Source: CAVYEM01 sp963767635
GTDB lineage: Bacteria; Vulcanimicrobiota; Vulcanimicrobiia; Vulcanimicrobiales; Vulcanimicrobiaceae
Length of the DNA: 64,000 bases
Direction of reading: 5' to 3'
NCBI GenBank assembly: GCA_963767635.1
Contig: CAVYEM010000001.1
Location: 186,001 to 250,000 of the forward strand
Position 1 is the stretch's first letter. The number at the start of each line of letters is the position of its first letter. This document shows, piece by piece, positions 18,745 through 26,263 of this stretch. Both the position numbers and the translations under genes were made by a program. Below the pieces are notes generated by a model. That model was given only the letters and a program-made list of their open reading frames with translations, was not told where the DNA came from and ran no database searches.

Positions 18745-19026
18745 TTAGCGCGGGACGCGCAGGCGCTGCCCCGGAGTGATTGCCGCGCCGTCCAAATGGT
18801 TCACTTCGGTTATGCGGTCGAGCGTCTCTTGGACGGCGCTGCTCGAAGGCGTGTGGGCCGAAGCAATGCTCCACAGCGTGTCACCCGGCCGAACGACGAC
18901 CGAGGCGTACTGTTGCGGCGCGGCGGCGTAGAGATGCATGTTCGAGAGCGCCGGTACGGTCACCATCGCGCTCAAGGCGGCCAGCGTTATCAGCGGCATG
19001 AGGGTGAATCGTCTGCGCTTGCGCAC
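18745..19026 (-). CDS. LysM-domain membrane/secreted protein, YneA-like, SOS-controlled
   Basis: A 93-residue protein starting at GTG 19026 behind AAGGAGG. A basic N-terminus (MRKRRRFTLM) precedes one hydrophobic segment (residues 10-35). The C-terminal LysM domain reads VVRPGDTLWSIASAHTP ... DRITEVNHLDGAAITPGQRLRVP and should bind peptidoglycan. Size, topology and position, divergent from lexA with shared SOS boxes, match the SOS-induced division inhibitor YneA of Firmicutes. Sequence identity beyond LysM cannot be claimed. Two SOS boxes lie between its promoter and start, so LexA would block transcription. The likely role is to delay cell division during DNA damage. Confidence 0.75.
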   Translation of the reverse strand: MRKRRRFTLMPLITLAALSAMVTVPALSNMHLYAAAPQQYASVVVRPGDTLWSIASAHTPSSSAVQETLDRITEVNHLDGAAITPGQRLRVPR

Positions 19027-19054
19027 GGTGCTTCCTCCTTACTCTATCTTGCGG

Positions 19055-19068
19055 CGAACGGCTGTTCT
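19055..19068. promoter_or_regulatory. SOS (LexA) box 1
   Basis: CGAACGGCTGTTCT matches the Gram-positive SOS box CGAACRNRYGTTYG at 12 of 14 positions and contains GAAC-N4-GTTC. It lies 29 bp upstream of the LysM gene start. Confidence 0.7.
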
Positions 19069-19095
19069 CGTACTAGTTTTTCCCTTATTTAGGGG

Positions 19096-19109
19096 CAAAC
19101 GACTGTTCG
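19096..19109. promoter_or_regulatory. SOS (LexA) box 2
   Basis: CAAACGACTGTTCG matches CGAACRNRYGTTYG at 12 of 14 positions. It lies between the LysM gene -10 hexamer and box 1, on the LysM side of the intergenic region. Confidence 0.65.
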
Positions 19110-19117
19110 TCTACAAG

Positions 19118-19148
19118 ATTTTACCATGCCTCAAAGAAGAGGTGTCAA
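19118..19148 (-). promoter_or_regulatory. Promoter of the LysM (YneA-like) gene
   Basis: Minus-strand TTGACA (19148-19143), a 19-bp spacer and TAAAAT (19123-19118). Both downstream SOS boxes lie between this -10 and the gene, a position where bound LexA would block initiation or elongation. Confidence 0.6.
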
Positions 19149-19156
19149 TATAGGGA

Positions 19157-19170
19157 CGAACATATGTTTG
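19157..19170. promoter_or_regulatory. SOS (LexA) box 3, perfect consensus
   Basis: CGAACATATGTTTG is a 14/14 match to CGAACRNRYGTTYG. It is immediately upstream of a candidate lexA promoter (TTGCAC 19173-19178, 17-bp spacer, TGATAA 19196-19201), consistent with lexA autorepression. Confidence 0.85.
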
Positions 19171-19240
19171 CCTTGCACGGTGACTTGTGGTACCGTGATA
19201 AGCGATTCGCATGCCATACGCATGGCATTGGGGGAGGTAT

Positions 19241-19849
19241 ATGCAGCAGACGACGGAGCGCCAACAGCGCATCTTGGACGTCATCCGGACCTTCACGGCC
19301 GAACGCGGGTATCCGCCGTCGGTTCGCGAGATTGGAGAGCGGGTAGGGCTCTCATCGTCTTCAACGATTCACGCGCACCTCAAGACTTTGGAGCGCCGGG
19401 GATTCATCAGCCGCGATCCCACCAAACCGCGAGCGCTGCGCAGCCAAGTCGCTCCCGCGGGCGCACCCGTCCCGGAAACCATCGTGATGCCGGTTCTGGG
19501 CAAGGTGGCCGCGGGCGTGCCGATTACTGCGCAGGAGAACATCGAGGGAGAATTCGTTCTGCCGGCGGCGTTTACGCGGGCCTCGGACGGCTTCATGCTG
19601 CGCGTTCAAGGCGACTCCATGATCGAGGCGGCCATTCTGGACGGCGACCTCATCGTGGTGCGGCCGGCTCGCAACGCAAATAACGGCGAGATCGTAGTGG
19701 CCATGGTGGACGGTGAAGCGACCGTAAAAAGATTCTACAAAGAGGACGGACGCGTGCGCCTCCAGCCGGAGAACGCGGCAATGGCGCCAATCTACGCAAG
19801 CGATGTCACTATCCTCGGCCGCGTCGAAGCCGTGGTTCGCAAACTCTAG
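19241..19849 (+). CDS. lexA: LexA repressor/autopeptidase
   Basis: A 202-residue SOS repressor. The winged-helix domain covers residues 1-65 (RQQRILDVIRTFTAERGYPPSVREIGERVGLSSSSTIH, split across helices 1-3). The self-cleavage site is Ala91-Gly92 (KVAAGVPI), the catalytic serine is Ser126 (VQGDSMIEA) and the general-base lysine Lys163 (ATVKRFY), so all autoproteolysis residues are present. The start at ATG 19241 follows GGGGGAGG. The upstream region holds a perfect Gram-positive SOS box plus two weaker ones shared with the divergent LysM gene. RecA-ssDNA would trigger cleavage. Downstream, a PTS EIIC gene starts about 25 bp after the stop. Confidence 0.96.
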   Translation: MQQTTERQQRILDVIRTFTAERGYPPSVREIGERVGLSSSSTIHAHLKTLERRGFISRDPTKPRALRSQVAPAGAPVPETIVMPVLGKVAAGVPITAQENIEGEFVLPAAFTRASDGFMLRVQGDSMIEAAILDGDLIVVRPARNANNGEIVVAMVDGEATVKRFYKEDGRVRLQPENAAMAPIYASDVTILGRVEAVVRKL

Positions 19850-19874
19850 CGCGAGTTGGACCGACGCGCCGGCG

Positions 19875-20987
19875 TTGCGCGCCGTGCGCGAAAGCTTGCC
19901 GCTGAGCCTGGCCGGATTAGTCGCCGGGCTCATCGCTTTTATTTGGCTCGTTCCGGTACGCGAACCGTTCTTTGCCGGATTCTTGAAGCGCATCTCGCTG
20001 GCGGAACTGCCGGCGTTCGGCGTGATGGCGGTGGCGCTCGTCCTCATTCTGGCGTACCGCCTAGCGCTGCACTTGCGGCTGTCTCATGCGATCGTGGTAA
20101 GCGGCGCGGCGTGCGCGTTCGCGCTGATGCTGCCTGTGCCCGTGACGCTGCGCGATCCGCTTGCGTACCTGCATCGCGTGGGGGAGAGCGGGCTTTTTTT
20201 GGGAATCGTCGTTGCGTTCGGCGTTGCGTTCGCGTGCACGCTGTTGCGCCGAGTCGTGTCCGTCCCCGTGATAGCGGACGCCCTTGGCGCGGGGCTCATC
20301 GTCGCTGCGAGTATCGCGCTGTTCGATGTGCACTTCTCTTTGGGAAACCAGCTCATCGCAGCGCTCGCGCCGATGGGGCGGCTGGGTGACACGTACGCCG
20401 CCTTGGTCATCATCACGCTCGCGGAAACGCTGCTCTGGATTTGCGGCATCCACGGACCGGCAACGCTGGCCGCAATCCTCACGCCGGTGTATCTCACGCT
20501 GCAGTTGCAAAACACGGCGGCGCTCGGACATCATCAGCCGCTTCCGCACATCGTCGTCGTCTCGCTCTTTCTCTTCGTTTTTCCGGGGGGTGCCGGAGCG
20601 ACGCTGCCGCTGGCCGCACTGCTCGCATGCAGCAAAATCGAACGACTGCGCAAGATCGGACGTTTGACGATCGTCCCGGCGCTGTTCAACATCAACGAGC
20701 CGTTGATCTTCGGACTGCCGATCGTGCTCAATCCATTCTTGGCCGTTCCGTTCGTCCTCGTACCGGTCGTACTCGCGACGATTTCGTACGTTGCGATCGC
20801 GCACGGTATCGTCGCGCGTCCAGCGCTCTACGTTCCCTCCAGCGTTCCGTCGTTTGCCTCGACGTATCTGGCGACGCTCGACGTGCGCGCGGTCGGACTG
20901 GTTTGCGTGAACATCTTCGTTGCCGCGCTGCTGTACATCCCATTCGTGCGCGCATACGAACGGCACGAAGCACGCGCGTCCGCTTGA
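19875..20987 (+). CDS. PTS EIIC-like membrane transporter (lactose/cellobiose type)
   Basis: A polytopic membrane protein of about 370 residues with roughly ten hydrophobic segments. The diagnostic stretch is VPALFNINEPLIFGLPIVLN, followed by VPFVLVPVVLATISYVAIAHG, the substrate-pocket region of CelB/LacE-type EIIC domains. No EIIA, EIIB, HPr or EI gene is nearby, so it may work as an uncoupled sugar transporter or with partners elsewhere. Start uncertain: TTG 19875 or GTG 19884 both precede RAVRESLPLSLAGL, as in the family. It follows lexA closely and its stop overlaps the next gene's TTG start, so it may be co-transcribed with lexA. Confidence 0.82.
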   Translation: MRAVRESLPLSLAGLVAGLIAFIWLVPVREPFFAGFLKRISLAELPAFGVMAVALVLILAYRLALHLRLSHAIVVSGAACAFALMLPVPVTLRDPLAYLHRVGESGLFLGIVVAFGVAFACTLLRRVVSVPVIADALGAGLIVAASIALFDVHFSLGNQLIAALAPMGRLGDTYAALVIITLAETLLWICGIHGPATLAAILTPVYLTLQLQNTAALGHHQPLPHIVVVSLFLFVFPGGAGATLPLAALLACSKIERLRKIGRLTIVPALFNINEPLIFGLPIVLNPFLAVPFVLVPVVLATISYVAIAHGIVARPALYVPSSVPSFASTYLATLDVRAVGLVCVNIFVAALLYIPFVRAYERHEARASA

Positions 20988-22309
20988 TCGATCTGCTCTG
21001 CGATCGCTTCGGCATCGGCGATGCCGTTCGCAGCGCTGGGTGCCGCGCGCACGAGCGCGTTCGCGATATTCGATACGATGCGCAAGTTCGCGTCAAAGCG
21101 AACGTTCTCGCGGCGTTTCTCCAAGAAGGCGTCGGTGAACACGATCTTGCCGGGACGACCGGGTACGGATACGAAGACGCAGCGCGCGAACGTTATGAAT
21201 CGCTTCTTGCGCGCATTTTCGGCGTAGAGCGCGCGCTCGCGCGTTTTTCGTTCGTGAGCGGGACGCATGCCATCGTTACGGCAATTGCCGCATGCGTGCC
21301 GCCGGGCAAAACGCTGCTGAGCATTACGGGGACGCCGTACGACACGCTTCGCAATGCGTTACTGCAGGCGCCGCATAATTTGACCAGCGGGGGAATGAAG
21401 TATCGCGAGGTGCCCCTTCGACCCGAAGCTTGCGCTGAGCGCAGTCGAAGCGACAGGCTCAGGGTGACAAAGCCGGGTGATAAACCAGCAGCGGACGAGC
21501 TGGATGATCGTGGTCCGTTCGATCTCGCGGCCATCGAAGCGGCGCTGCAGGACGATACCATTGCCGCCGTGTTCGTGCAGCGCTCGCGTGGATATGCGCG
21601 GCGCCCGTCGGTGAACGTGGCCGCGTGCCGGACGGCATTTTCGCGCATCAAGGCGCTGCGTCCGGATGTAGCGATCCTGGTAGACAACTGTTACGGCGAA
21701 CTGGTGGAGGCGCAAGAACCCACGCACGCCGGCGCCGATCTGGTCATGGGTTCACTGATTAAAAACTTGGGAGGTACGCTCGCGCCGGCGGGAGGCTACG
21801 TGGCCGGAACAGCCGATTTGATTCAAGCCGTCGCCACGCGGCTGTACGCACCGGGTTTGGGTGACGCCCTGGGTCCGACTTTGGGCATGGGGCGCGCGCT
21901 CGTGCAAGGGTTGTTTCTGGCGCCGCTGATCGTGGAACAGGCGCTGCGCGGGTTAGATTTTGCCGCAGCCCTCTTCGATGAACTGGGTTACGCCGTGGAC
22001 CCCGCGCCGGGCCGCCCGCGGACCGACATCGTGCAGGCAATTCGTCTAGGCAGCGCGCAGAAGCTGCTGCGCTTTGCACAAGCATTACAAACCGCGATGC
22101 CGATCAATGCTCGCTACCGCCCAGAGCCCGGACGCGTGCCGGGCTACTCTGAGCCGGTCATTATGTCAAGCGGTGCGTTCGTCGGGGGTGCAACTATCGA
22201 ACTGTCGTGCGATGCGCCGCTGCGCGAGCCGTACGAAATGTATCTGCAGGGCGGCGCAATTGCCGAGCATGCAATGCTCGGCGCGATGATTGCGGCGCAG
22301 GGCCTTTAG
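20984..22309 (+). CDS. Methionine gamma-lyase/aluminium-resistance (Alr) family PLP enzyme with repeat-derived insertion
   Basis: A 441-residue fold-type-I PLP enzyme of the Alr/PF06838 family. It shows TTGYGYEDAARERYE, FSFVSGTHAIVTAI, LLSITGTPYDTLRNAL, VFVQRSRGYARRPS, ILVDNCYGELVEAQEP and the PLP-lysine motif GSLIKNLGG (Lys260). The TTG start overlaps the EIIC stop. Between KYREVPL and PFDLAAIEAAL, where relatives have a short loop, there are about 33 extra residues (144-176). The first 19 of these are encoded by a copy of the dispersed repeat, kept in frame. Reaction not assigned: C-S lyase activity toward cysteine or methionine-like substrates is the family-based expectation. Confidence 0.88.
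   Translation: MIDLLCDRFGIGDAVRSAGCRAHERVRDIRYDAQVRVKANVLAAFLQEGVGEHDLAGTTGYGYEDAARERYESLLARIFGVERALARFSFVSGTHAIVTAIAACVPPGKTLLSITGTPYDTLRNALLQAPHNLTSGGMKYREVPLRPEACAERSRSDRLRVTKPGDKPAADELDDRGPFDLAAIEAALQDDTIAAVFVQRSRGYARRPSVNVAACRTAFSRIKALRPDVAILVDNCYGELVEAQEPTHAGADLVMGSLIKNLGGTLAPAGGYVAGTADLIQAVATRLYAPGLGDALGPTLGMGRALVQGLFLAPLIVEQALRGLDFAAALFDELGYAVDPAPGRPRTDIVQAIRLGSAQKLLRFAQALQTAMPINARYRPEPGRVPGYSEPVIMSSGAFVGGATIELSCDAPLREPYEMYLQGGAIAEHAMLGAMIAAQGL
21413..21470 (+). repeat. Dispersed repeat element inserted in frame in a coding sequence
   Basis: CCCCTTCGACCCGAAGCTTG, continuing GCGCTGAGCGCAGTCGAAGC and GACAGGCTCAGGGTGACAA, is nearly the same as the intergenic element at about 18545-18597. 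Here it lies inside the Alr-family gene without stop codons and adds about 19 residues (RPEACAERSRSDRLRVTK) to a surface loop. Confidence 0.88.
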
Positions 22310-22333
22310 GGAACGCCCCGAACCATTACGCCC

Positions 22334-22696
22334 GTGTCATCGCAGCCAGGCTCGCCGCAGCAACGGCGGTTCTTTCGGGCAACCGTTGATTTTCCCGTGA
22401 CGGTCATCGTTCCGGGTGACGAGCTGGTCATGTACGGAAACGCCGTCGATCTCAGCGGCGGCGGCGTGCGGGTGATTACGAAGAACGATCTGAGCGCCGG
22501 CCAGAACGTGACGCTGCGCTTCACGCTGGCGGACAGCGGTCACGAGATGATGATCCGCGGACGCATCGTGCTCTCGTTTTTCGATGCAGGGCGCCAACAG
22601 TTCGCGCACGGCGTCGCGTTTACGCAGATTGCAGCCGCCGATCAGAGCGCGATCGTGGAATACATCCACGATCTGCAGCAGCGCGCACGCGCTTAG
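22334..22696 (+). CDS. PilZ-domain protein (c-di-GMP receptor)
   Basis: A 120-residue single-domain PilZ protein. The N-terminal RxxxR motif (QRRFFRATVDFPVTV, Arg11/Arg15) and the D-x-S-x-x-G motif (AVDLSGGGVRV, from Asp39) are both intact, so c-di-GMP binding is expected. The start is GTG 22334, 24 bp after the Alr-family stop. It could link c-di-GMP to envelope or secretion functions; the partner is not evident from neighbours. Confidence 0.88.
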   Translation: MSSQPGSPQQRRFFRATVDFPVTVIVPGDELVMYGNAVDLSGGGVRVITKNDLSAGQNVTLRFTLADSGHEMMIRGRIVLSFFDAGRQQFAHGVAFTQIAAADQSAIVEYIHDLQQRARA

Positions 22697-22702
22697 CTTG
22701 CG

Positions 22703-22915
22703 CTAAGCGTTTCCTTCGCCCAAGAAACCGTAGAAGAAGTACTTGTTGCCGTCGTCCAAGGTGACGACGATCCGCGTCTCTTCGATTTCGGCGGCCGTGA
22801 TCGTCTTGCCGATCATCGTTTCGAGGATCGATTGTGCCTGCATGAATTCCGCTTCACGCAGCGCATCCGGTTCGACCTCGATGAGGTGCAGCAACTCGTC
22901 GATCCTGTCGTTCAT
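22703..22915 (-). CDS. Small acidic protein of unknown function
   Basis: A 70-residue protein, MNDRIDELLHLIEVEPDALR ... QSILETMIGKTITAAEIEET, ending in a beta-like VVTLDDGNKYFFYGFLGEG. The ATG at 22915 has GAGGCTGGG just upstream and is preferred to an in-frame GTG at 22954. It is convergent with the PilZ gene, with six bases between the stops. Family not recognised. Confidence 0.5.
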   Translation of the reverse strand: MNDRIDELLHLIEVEPDALREAEFMQAQSILETMIGKTITAAEIEETRIVVTLDDGNKYFFYGFLGEGNA

Positions 22916-23059
22916 CCCAGCCTCAGCGCCCGGCTCCGATGTCCATTGCGTCACATACTACAGTATCGTCACGTGTATCGGAATTGTTAATGGGCTGCTG
23001 GCATCATACCCTACGTGCGCCCAGGGCCCCTTGCTTTTCGAGGCGAAAGCGCCTGCGCC

Positions 23060-23479
23060 ATGTCGGCGATCTATCTCTTAGAGGTGCTGAGCGGGCCGCT
23101 GGACGGGAAGACGTGGCCGTTCGACGATGAGATCGTCATCGGGCGGGACGAGTCGCTTGCAGACGCGTGCATCACGCTGGATCGGTACATATCGCGCCGG
23201 CACGCCCGATTGAGGAGCCAAGCGGGGCAGCTCTTGCTAACGGACCTTCAGAGCCGCAACGGCACGCGACTCAATGACCGGCCGGTGACGCAGGAGGAGC
23301 GGCTCGAGATCGGGGTGCCGTTTCAAGTGGGGCGCACCGTTTTGCGCGTAACGCTCAGCTCACTCCCGTGGAAATTGCTGAAACGATTGCCGAGGCGCGC
23401 GAGCGCTTACGTATGCTACGTCGCCCGCTCGGGCTCGTGCCCACGATGGGCGCGCTCCACGCCGGACATTTGCGCCTGA
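23060..23479 (+). CDS. FHA-domain protein
   Basis: Forkhead-associated phosphopeptide-binding domain: LLEVLSGPLDGKTWPFDDEI, then VIGRDESLADACITLDRYIS, RRHARL, LTDLQSRNGTRLNDRPV and FQVGRTVLRV. The phosphothreonine-contacting Arg, Ser, Arg and Asn are in place (IGRD, ISRRHARL, SRNGTRLND). The domain ends at about 23355. The annotated frame then continues 112 bp into panC with no domain character. An AGCT at 23357-23360 lies at that junction, so a single-base error could hide the true stop or even a fusion to PanC. It would recognise a Thr-phosphorylated partner; no kinase is nearby. Confidence 0.8.
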   Translation: MSAIYLLEVLSGPLDGKTWPFDDEIVIGRDESLADACITLDRYISRRHARLRSQAGQLLLTDLQSRNGTRLNDRPVTQEERLEIGVPFQVGRTVLRVTLSSLPWKLLKRLPRRASAYVCYVARSGSCPRWARSTPDICA

Positions 23480-24219
23480 TGCAGGTTGCCCGCGAACAGT
23501 GCGCCGCCGTTGTCGTGACCGTGTTCGTCAATCCCGCGCAATTCGGCCCGGGAGAAGATTTCGAGCGGTATCCGCGCGACGCGCGAGGCGACGCGGAAAA
23601 GCTGAAAGGGGCCGGCATCGACGTCCTGTTTACGCCCAGTGGGCATGCGATGTATCCGCCTGGTTTTTCCACGTCGGTCGACGTCGGCGGCATCGCGTTA
23701 TCGTATGAAGGCGCGGTTCGTCCCACGCACTTTCGCGGCGTCGCGACGGTCGTGACCAAATTGCTGCAGATCGCGCAACCGGACGTGTTGTTCCTGGGAC
23801 AAAAAGACGCGCAGCAGACCGCCGTCGTGCGCAGGCTCGCGCGCGACCTCAACGTTCCCGTACGCGTCGAAATCGTACCGACGGTGCGCGAGTCGGACGG
23901 ACTGGCAATGTCCAGCCGCAACGCATATCTTTCCGCCGAGCAACGCGTCGCCGCGCCGACGCTGCACGCAGCGCTCGAAGCCGCGACTGAACAGCTGGGC
24001 AAGGGCGGGGATGCGGCTGCGGCGTGCGCGCGCGCGCGCGCAGTGCTCAGCCCGCTCGCGCGCTGGGAGTATCTCGATGTGGTCGATGTTGACTCGTTTG
24101 CGTCTCTGCCGGTTCTTCGACCGCCGGCCTTCGTCATCGGAGCGGCGCGCTTTGGCACCACGCGACTCATCGACAACGTGTTGATCTCCGGCGAATCTTC
24201 CGCGGCGGGCGGCTCGTGA
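23368..24219 (+). CDS. panC: Pantothenate synthetase
   Basis: A 283-residue enzyme joining pantoate and beta-alanine with ATP through a pantoyl-adenylate. It shows VPTMGALHAGHLRLM (the HIGH-type motif), VFVNPAQFGPGEDFERYPRD, LFLGQKDAQQTAVVRRL, and the KMSKS-equivalent MSSRNAYLS. The start is GTG 23368, giving the usual N-terminus VEIAETIAEARERLR. It overlaps the next gene, coaBC, by four bases, and coaX follows, so three successive steps of pantothenate/CoA synthesis form one operon. The 5' end overlaps the FHA frame. Confidence 0.95.
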   Translation: MEIAETIAEARERLRMLRRPLGLVPTMGALHAGHLRLMQVAREQCAAVVVTVFVNPAQFGPGEDFERYPRDARGDAEKLKGAGIDVLFTPSGHAMYPPGFSTSVDVGGIALSYEGAVRPTHFRGVATVVTKLLQIAQPDVLFLGQKDAQQTAVVRRLARDLNVPVRVEIVPTVRESDGLAMSSRNAYLSAEQRVAAPTLHAALEAATEQLGKGGDAAAACARARAVLSPLARWEYLDVVDVDSFASLPVLRPPAFVIGAARFGTTRLIDNVLISGESSAAGGS

Positions 24220-25436
24220 ACGCCTTCAAAAACGCGCGCATTCTGCTCTGCGTGACCGGCGGCGTGGCGGCATATAAAGCGGCCGCTCTTGCGAGCGCGC
24301 TGGTGCAGCGGGAAGCGATCGTGGACGTCATGATGACGGCGCACGCCGAGCAGTTCGTCGGCTCCCTTACGTTTTCGTCGCTGACGGCGCGGCCCGTGTT
24401 CACCGCGCTGTGGGATGCGCCTGAGCGCATTCCGCACATTCGCCTCGTGCGCGAGGCCCAGATTGCGCTGGTCGCTCCCGCCACGGCAAACGCGATCGCG
24501 AAACTCGCCGCCGGGATTGCGGACGATCTCGTCAGCACGGCGCTCCTCGCGGCGCGCATTCCGATCGTGATCGCGCCGGCGATGAACGAGGCGATGTATC
24601 GCCATCCGGGCACGCAAAGCAACCTGCGCACGCTGCGCGATCGCGGGTACGCGATCGTCGAACCTGAGCGCGGCTTTTTGGCCGAGCGCGAATACGGCGT
24701 TGGCCGTCTGGCGAGCGAAGAAACGATTTTGCAGGCGCTGGAATCGGTGCTCTCGCGCACGCGTTCGCTGGCCGGGCTTCGCGTCGCCGTTACTGCAGGC
24801 CCCACCCGAGAGGCTTTCGACCCGGTACGCTTCGTGAGCAATCCCTCCACCGGCGCCACTGGCATCGCGATTGCGCGTGAAGCGGCGCAACGGGGCGCGC
24901 AAGTAACGCTTATTTTGGGGCCGACGCATCTGGAACCGCCGCCGGGCGTGCGGGTCGCGCGCATCGAAACGGCCGAGCAGATGCTGGAGGCCGCGCTGGA
25001 GCATGCGGTGGGATCTGACGTCGTTATTGCTGCTGCCGCCGTGTCGGATTGGCGCCCCGAACAGCGCGAAGCCCAGAAAGTCAAAAAGACCGATGACGAT
25101 CTGCAGGTTCGGATGCGACGCACTCCCGACGTGCTGGGCGCAATCGCCGAGCGCAAAGGCACAAGCTTTTTGCTGGGATTTGCGGCCGAGACGCAAGCGC
25201 ACGAAGCCAACGCGCGTGAAAAAATGCACCGCAAACATTTGGATGCCATCGCAGTGAACGACGTGAAGGACCAGCGCGGATTCGGACTGCAGCCTAACCG
25301 GCTGGTGCTGCTGTGGGGATCGCACGAGCGGCGCGACTTGGGGGAAGCACCCAAAGAGGTCTTGGCCGCGCGTCTGCTGGATTGCGTTGAAGCATTGCTG
25401 CGAACTCGCGAGGAATCGCATGCTGCTCACGATTGA
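24216..25436 (+). CDS. coaBC: Bifunctional phosphopantothenoylcysteine decarboxylase / phosphopantothenate-cysteine ligase
   Basis: A 406-residue two-domain enzyme. The flavin-dependent CoaC half covers 1-180 (ILLCVTGGVAAYKAAALASAL, LVAPATANAIAKLAAGIADD, the PAMNEAMY motif) and the CoaB ligase half 185-400 (VAVTAGPTREAFDPVRFVSN, AAVSDWRP, FAAETQ, NDV). The start is GTG 24216, overlapping the panC stop. An oddity is the CoaC substrate loop, GFLAEREYGVGRLA: it aligns with the E. coli GSQACGDIGPGRM but has Glu where the catalytic Cys158 sits. Decarboxylation may use a different acid or be slow; other genome copies should be looked for. Confidence 0.94.
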   Translation: MNAFKNARILLCVTGGVAAYKAAALASALVQREAIVDVMMTAHAEQFVGSLTFSSLTARPVFTALWDAPERIPHIRLVREAQIALVAPATANAIAKLAAGIADDLVSTALLAARIPIVIAPAMNEAMYRHPGTQSNLRTLRDRGYAIVEPERGFLAEREYGVGRLASEETILQALESVLSRTRSLAGLRVAVTAGPTREAFDPVRFVSNPSTGATGIAIAREAAQRGAQVTLILGPTHLEPPPGVRVARIETAEQMLEAALEHAVGSDVVIAAAAVSDWRPEQREAQKVKKTDDDLQVRMRRTPDVLGAIAERKGTSFLLGFAAETQAHEANAREKMHRKHLDAIAVNDVKDQRGFGLQPNRLVLLWGSHERRDLGEAPKEVLAARLLDCVEALLRTREESHAAHD

Positions 25437-26193
25437 CGTCGGCAACACCGAAACCAAGCTCGGCTGCTTCGCTATGGACGGCGGTAATTTGCTGCAGTCC
25501 TGGCGCGTTACGACCGAATCCAAGCGCACCGCCGACGAGTACGGCGTGTTCTTTGCCCAGTTGTTCATGACGGCTGAGCTGCTTGCATCGCAAGTTCAGG
25601 GAGTCGTTATCGCCAGCGTCGTGCCCAAGCTCGATCAAACGATCGAAACGGCCTGCAAACGATACTTTCGCTGCAAACCATCGTTCTTCAAAGCGCATCG
25701 GCAAGCGCTTATGCCGGTGAAGACGCAGCGGCCCGGCGAAGTCGGCGCGGATTTGGTCGCCGCTGCAATCGGTGCGCGCGAACTGTACGGCGCTCCGCTG
25801 ATTGTCGTCAGCTATGGAACGGCTACGGCGTTCATGGCCATTTCGGAGGCCGGCGACTATTTGGGCGTGGCGATAGCGCCCGGCATCAACATCTCGATCG
25901 ACGCGCTCGTCGGGCGCGCCGCCAAACTTCCACAGATCGCGCTCGAAGCGCCGCAAAATGCGATCGGCACCGACACGATTTCAGCGCTGCAGTCGGGGAT
26001 AATCTACGGGTTCGTGGGACAAACCGAAGCGATTGTTGCACGCATGCGCGGCGAAATGGGCGTGGACGCTGCGGTGATCGCGACCGGAGGGATGGCGGAT
26101 GTCGTGGCGCGGCACACGAGGGTCGTGCGTGAGGTCAACCCGCACTTGAGTCTGCTCGGGCTGCGGCGGTACTTCTTTACAACGCGAAACTGA
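25420..26193 (+). CDS. coaX: Type III pantothenate kinase
   Basis: A 257-residue ASKHA-fold kinase that phosphorylates pantothenate, the first committed step to CoA. The N-terminal phosphate loop MLLTIDVGNTETKLGCF carries Asp6. Then come VASVVPKLD-type sequence (VIASVVPKLDQTI), GEVGADLVAAAIGA with the catalytic Asp, SYGTATAF, APGINIS, ALQSGIIYGFVG and ATGGMA. The usual GADR is GADL here, and the Asp before (F/Y)GTA is replaced by Ser, so affinity or activity may differ. I start at ATG 25420, which overlaps coaBC by 17 bp. It completes panC-coaBC-coaX. Confidence 0.93.
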   Translation: MLLTIDVGNTETKLGCFAMDGGNLLQSWRVTTESKRTADEYGVFFAQLFMTAELLASQVQGVVIASVVPKLDQTIETACKRYFRCKPSFFKAHRQALMPVKTQRPGEVGADLVAAAIGARELYGAPLIVVSYGTATAFMAISEAGDYLGVAIAPGINISIDALVGRAAKLPQIALEAPQNAIGTDTISALQSGIIYGFVGQTEAIVARMRGEMGVDAAVIATGGMADVVARHTRVVREVNPHLSLLGLRRYFFTTRN

Positions 26194-26263
26194 AGGCGCC
26201 TCCCCGGCAGGCGGCGCGGCGCTCCGAAACCGGAACGCTCGCAGGACTGTTGAAACTCCCGGC

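Noticed and set aside
14200..19030. Integrative element, prophage or insertion sequence explaining the accessory region
   Set aside because: No transposase, integrase, phage gene, tRNA attachment site or terminal inverted repeats were seen; only repeats and toxin-antitoxin relics.
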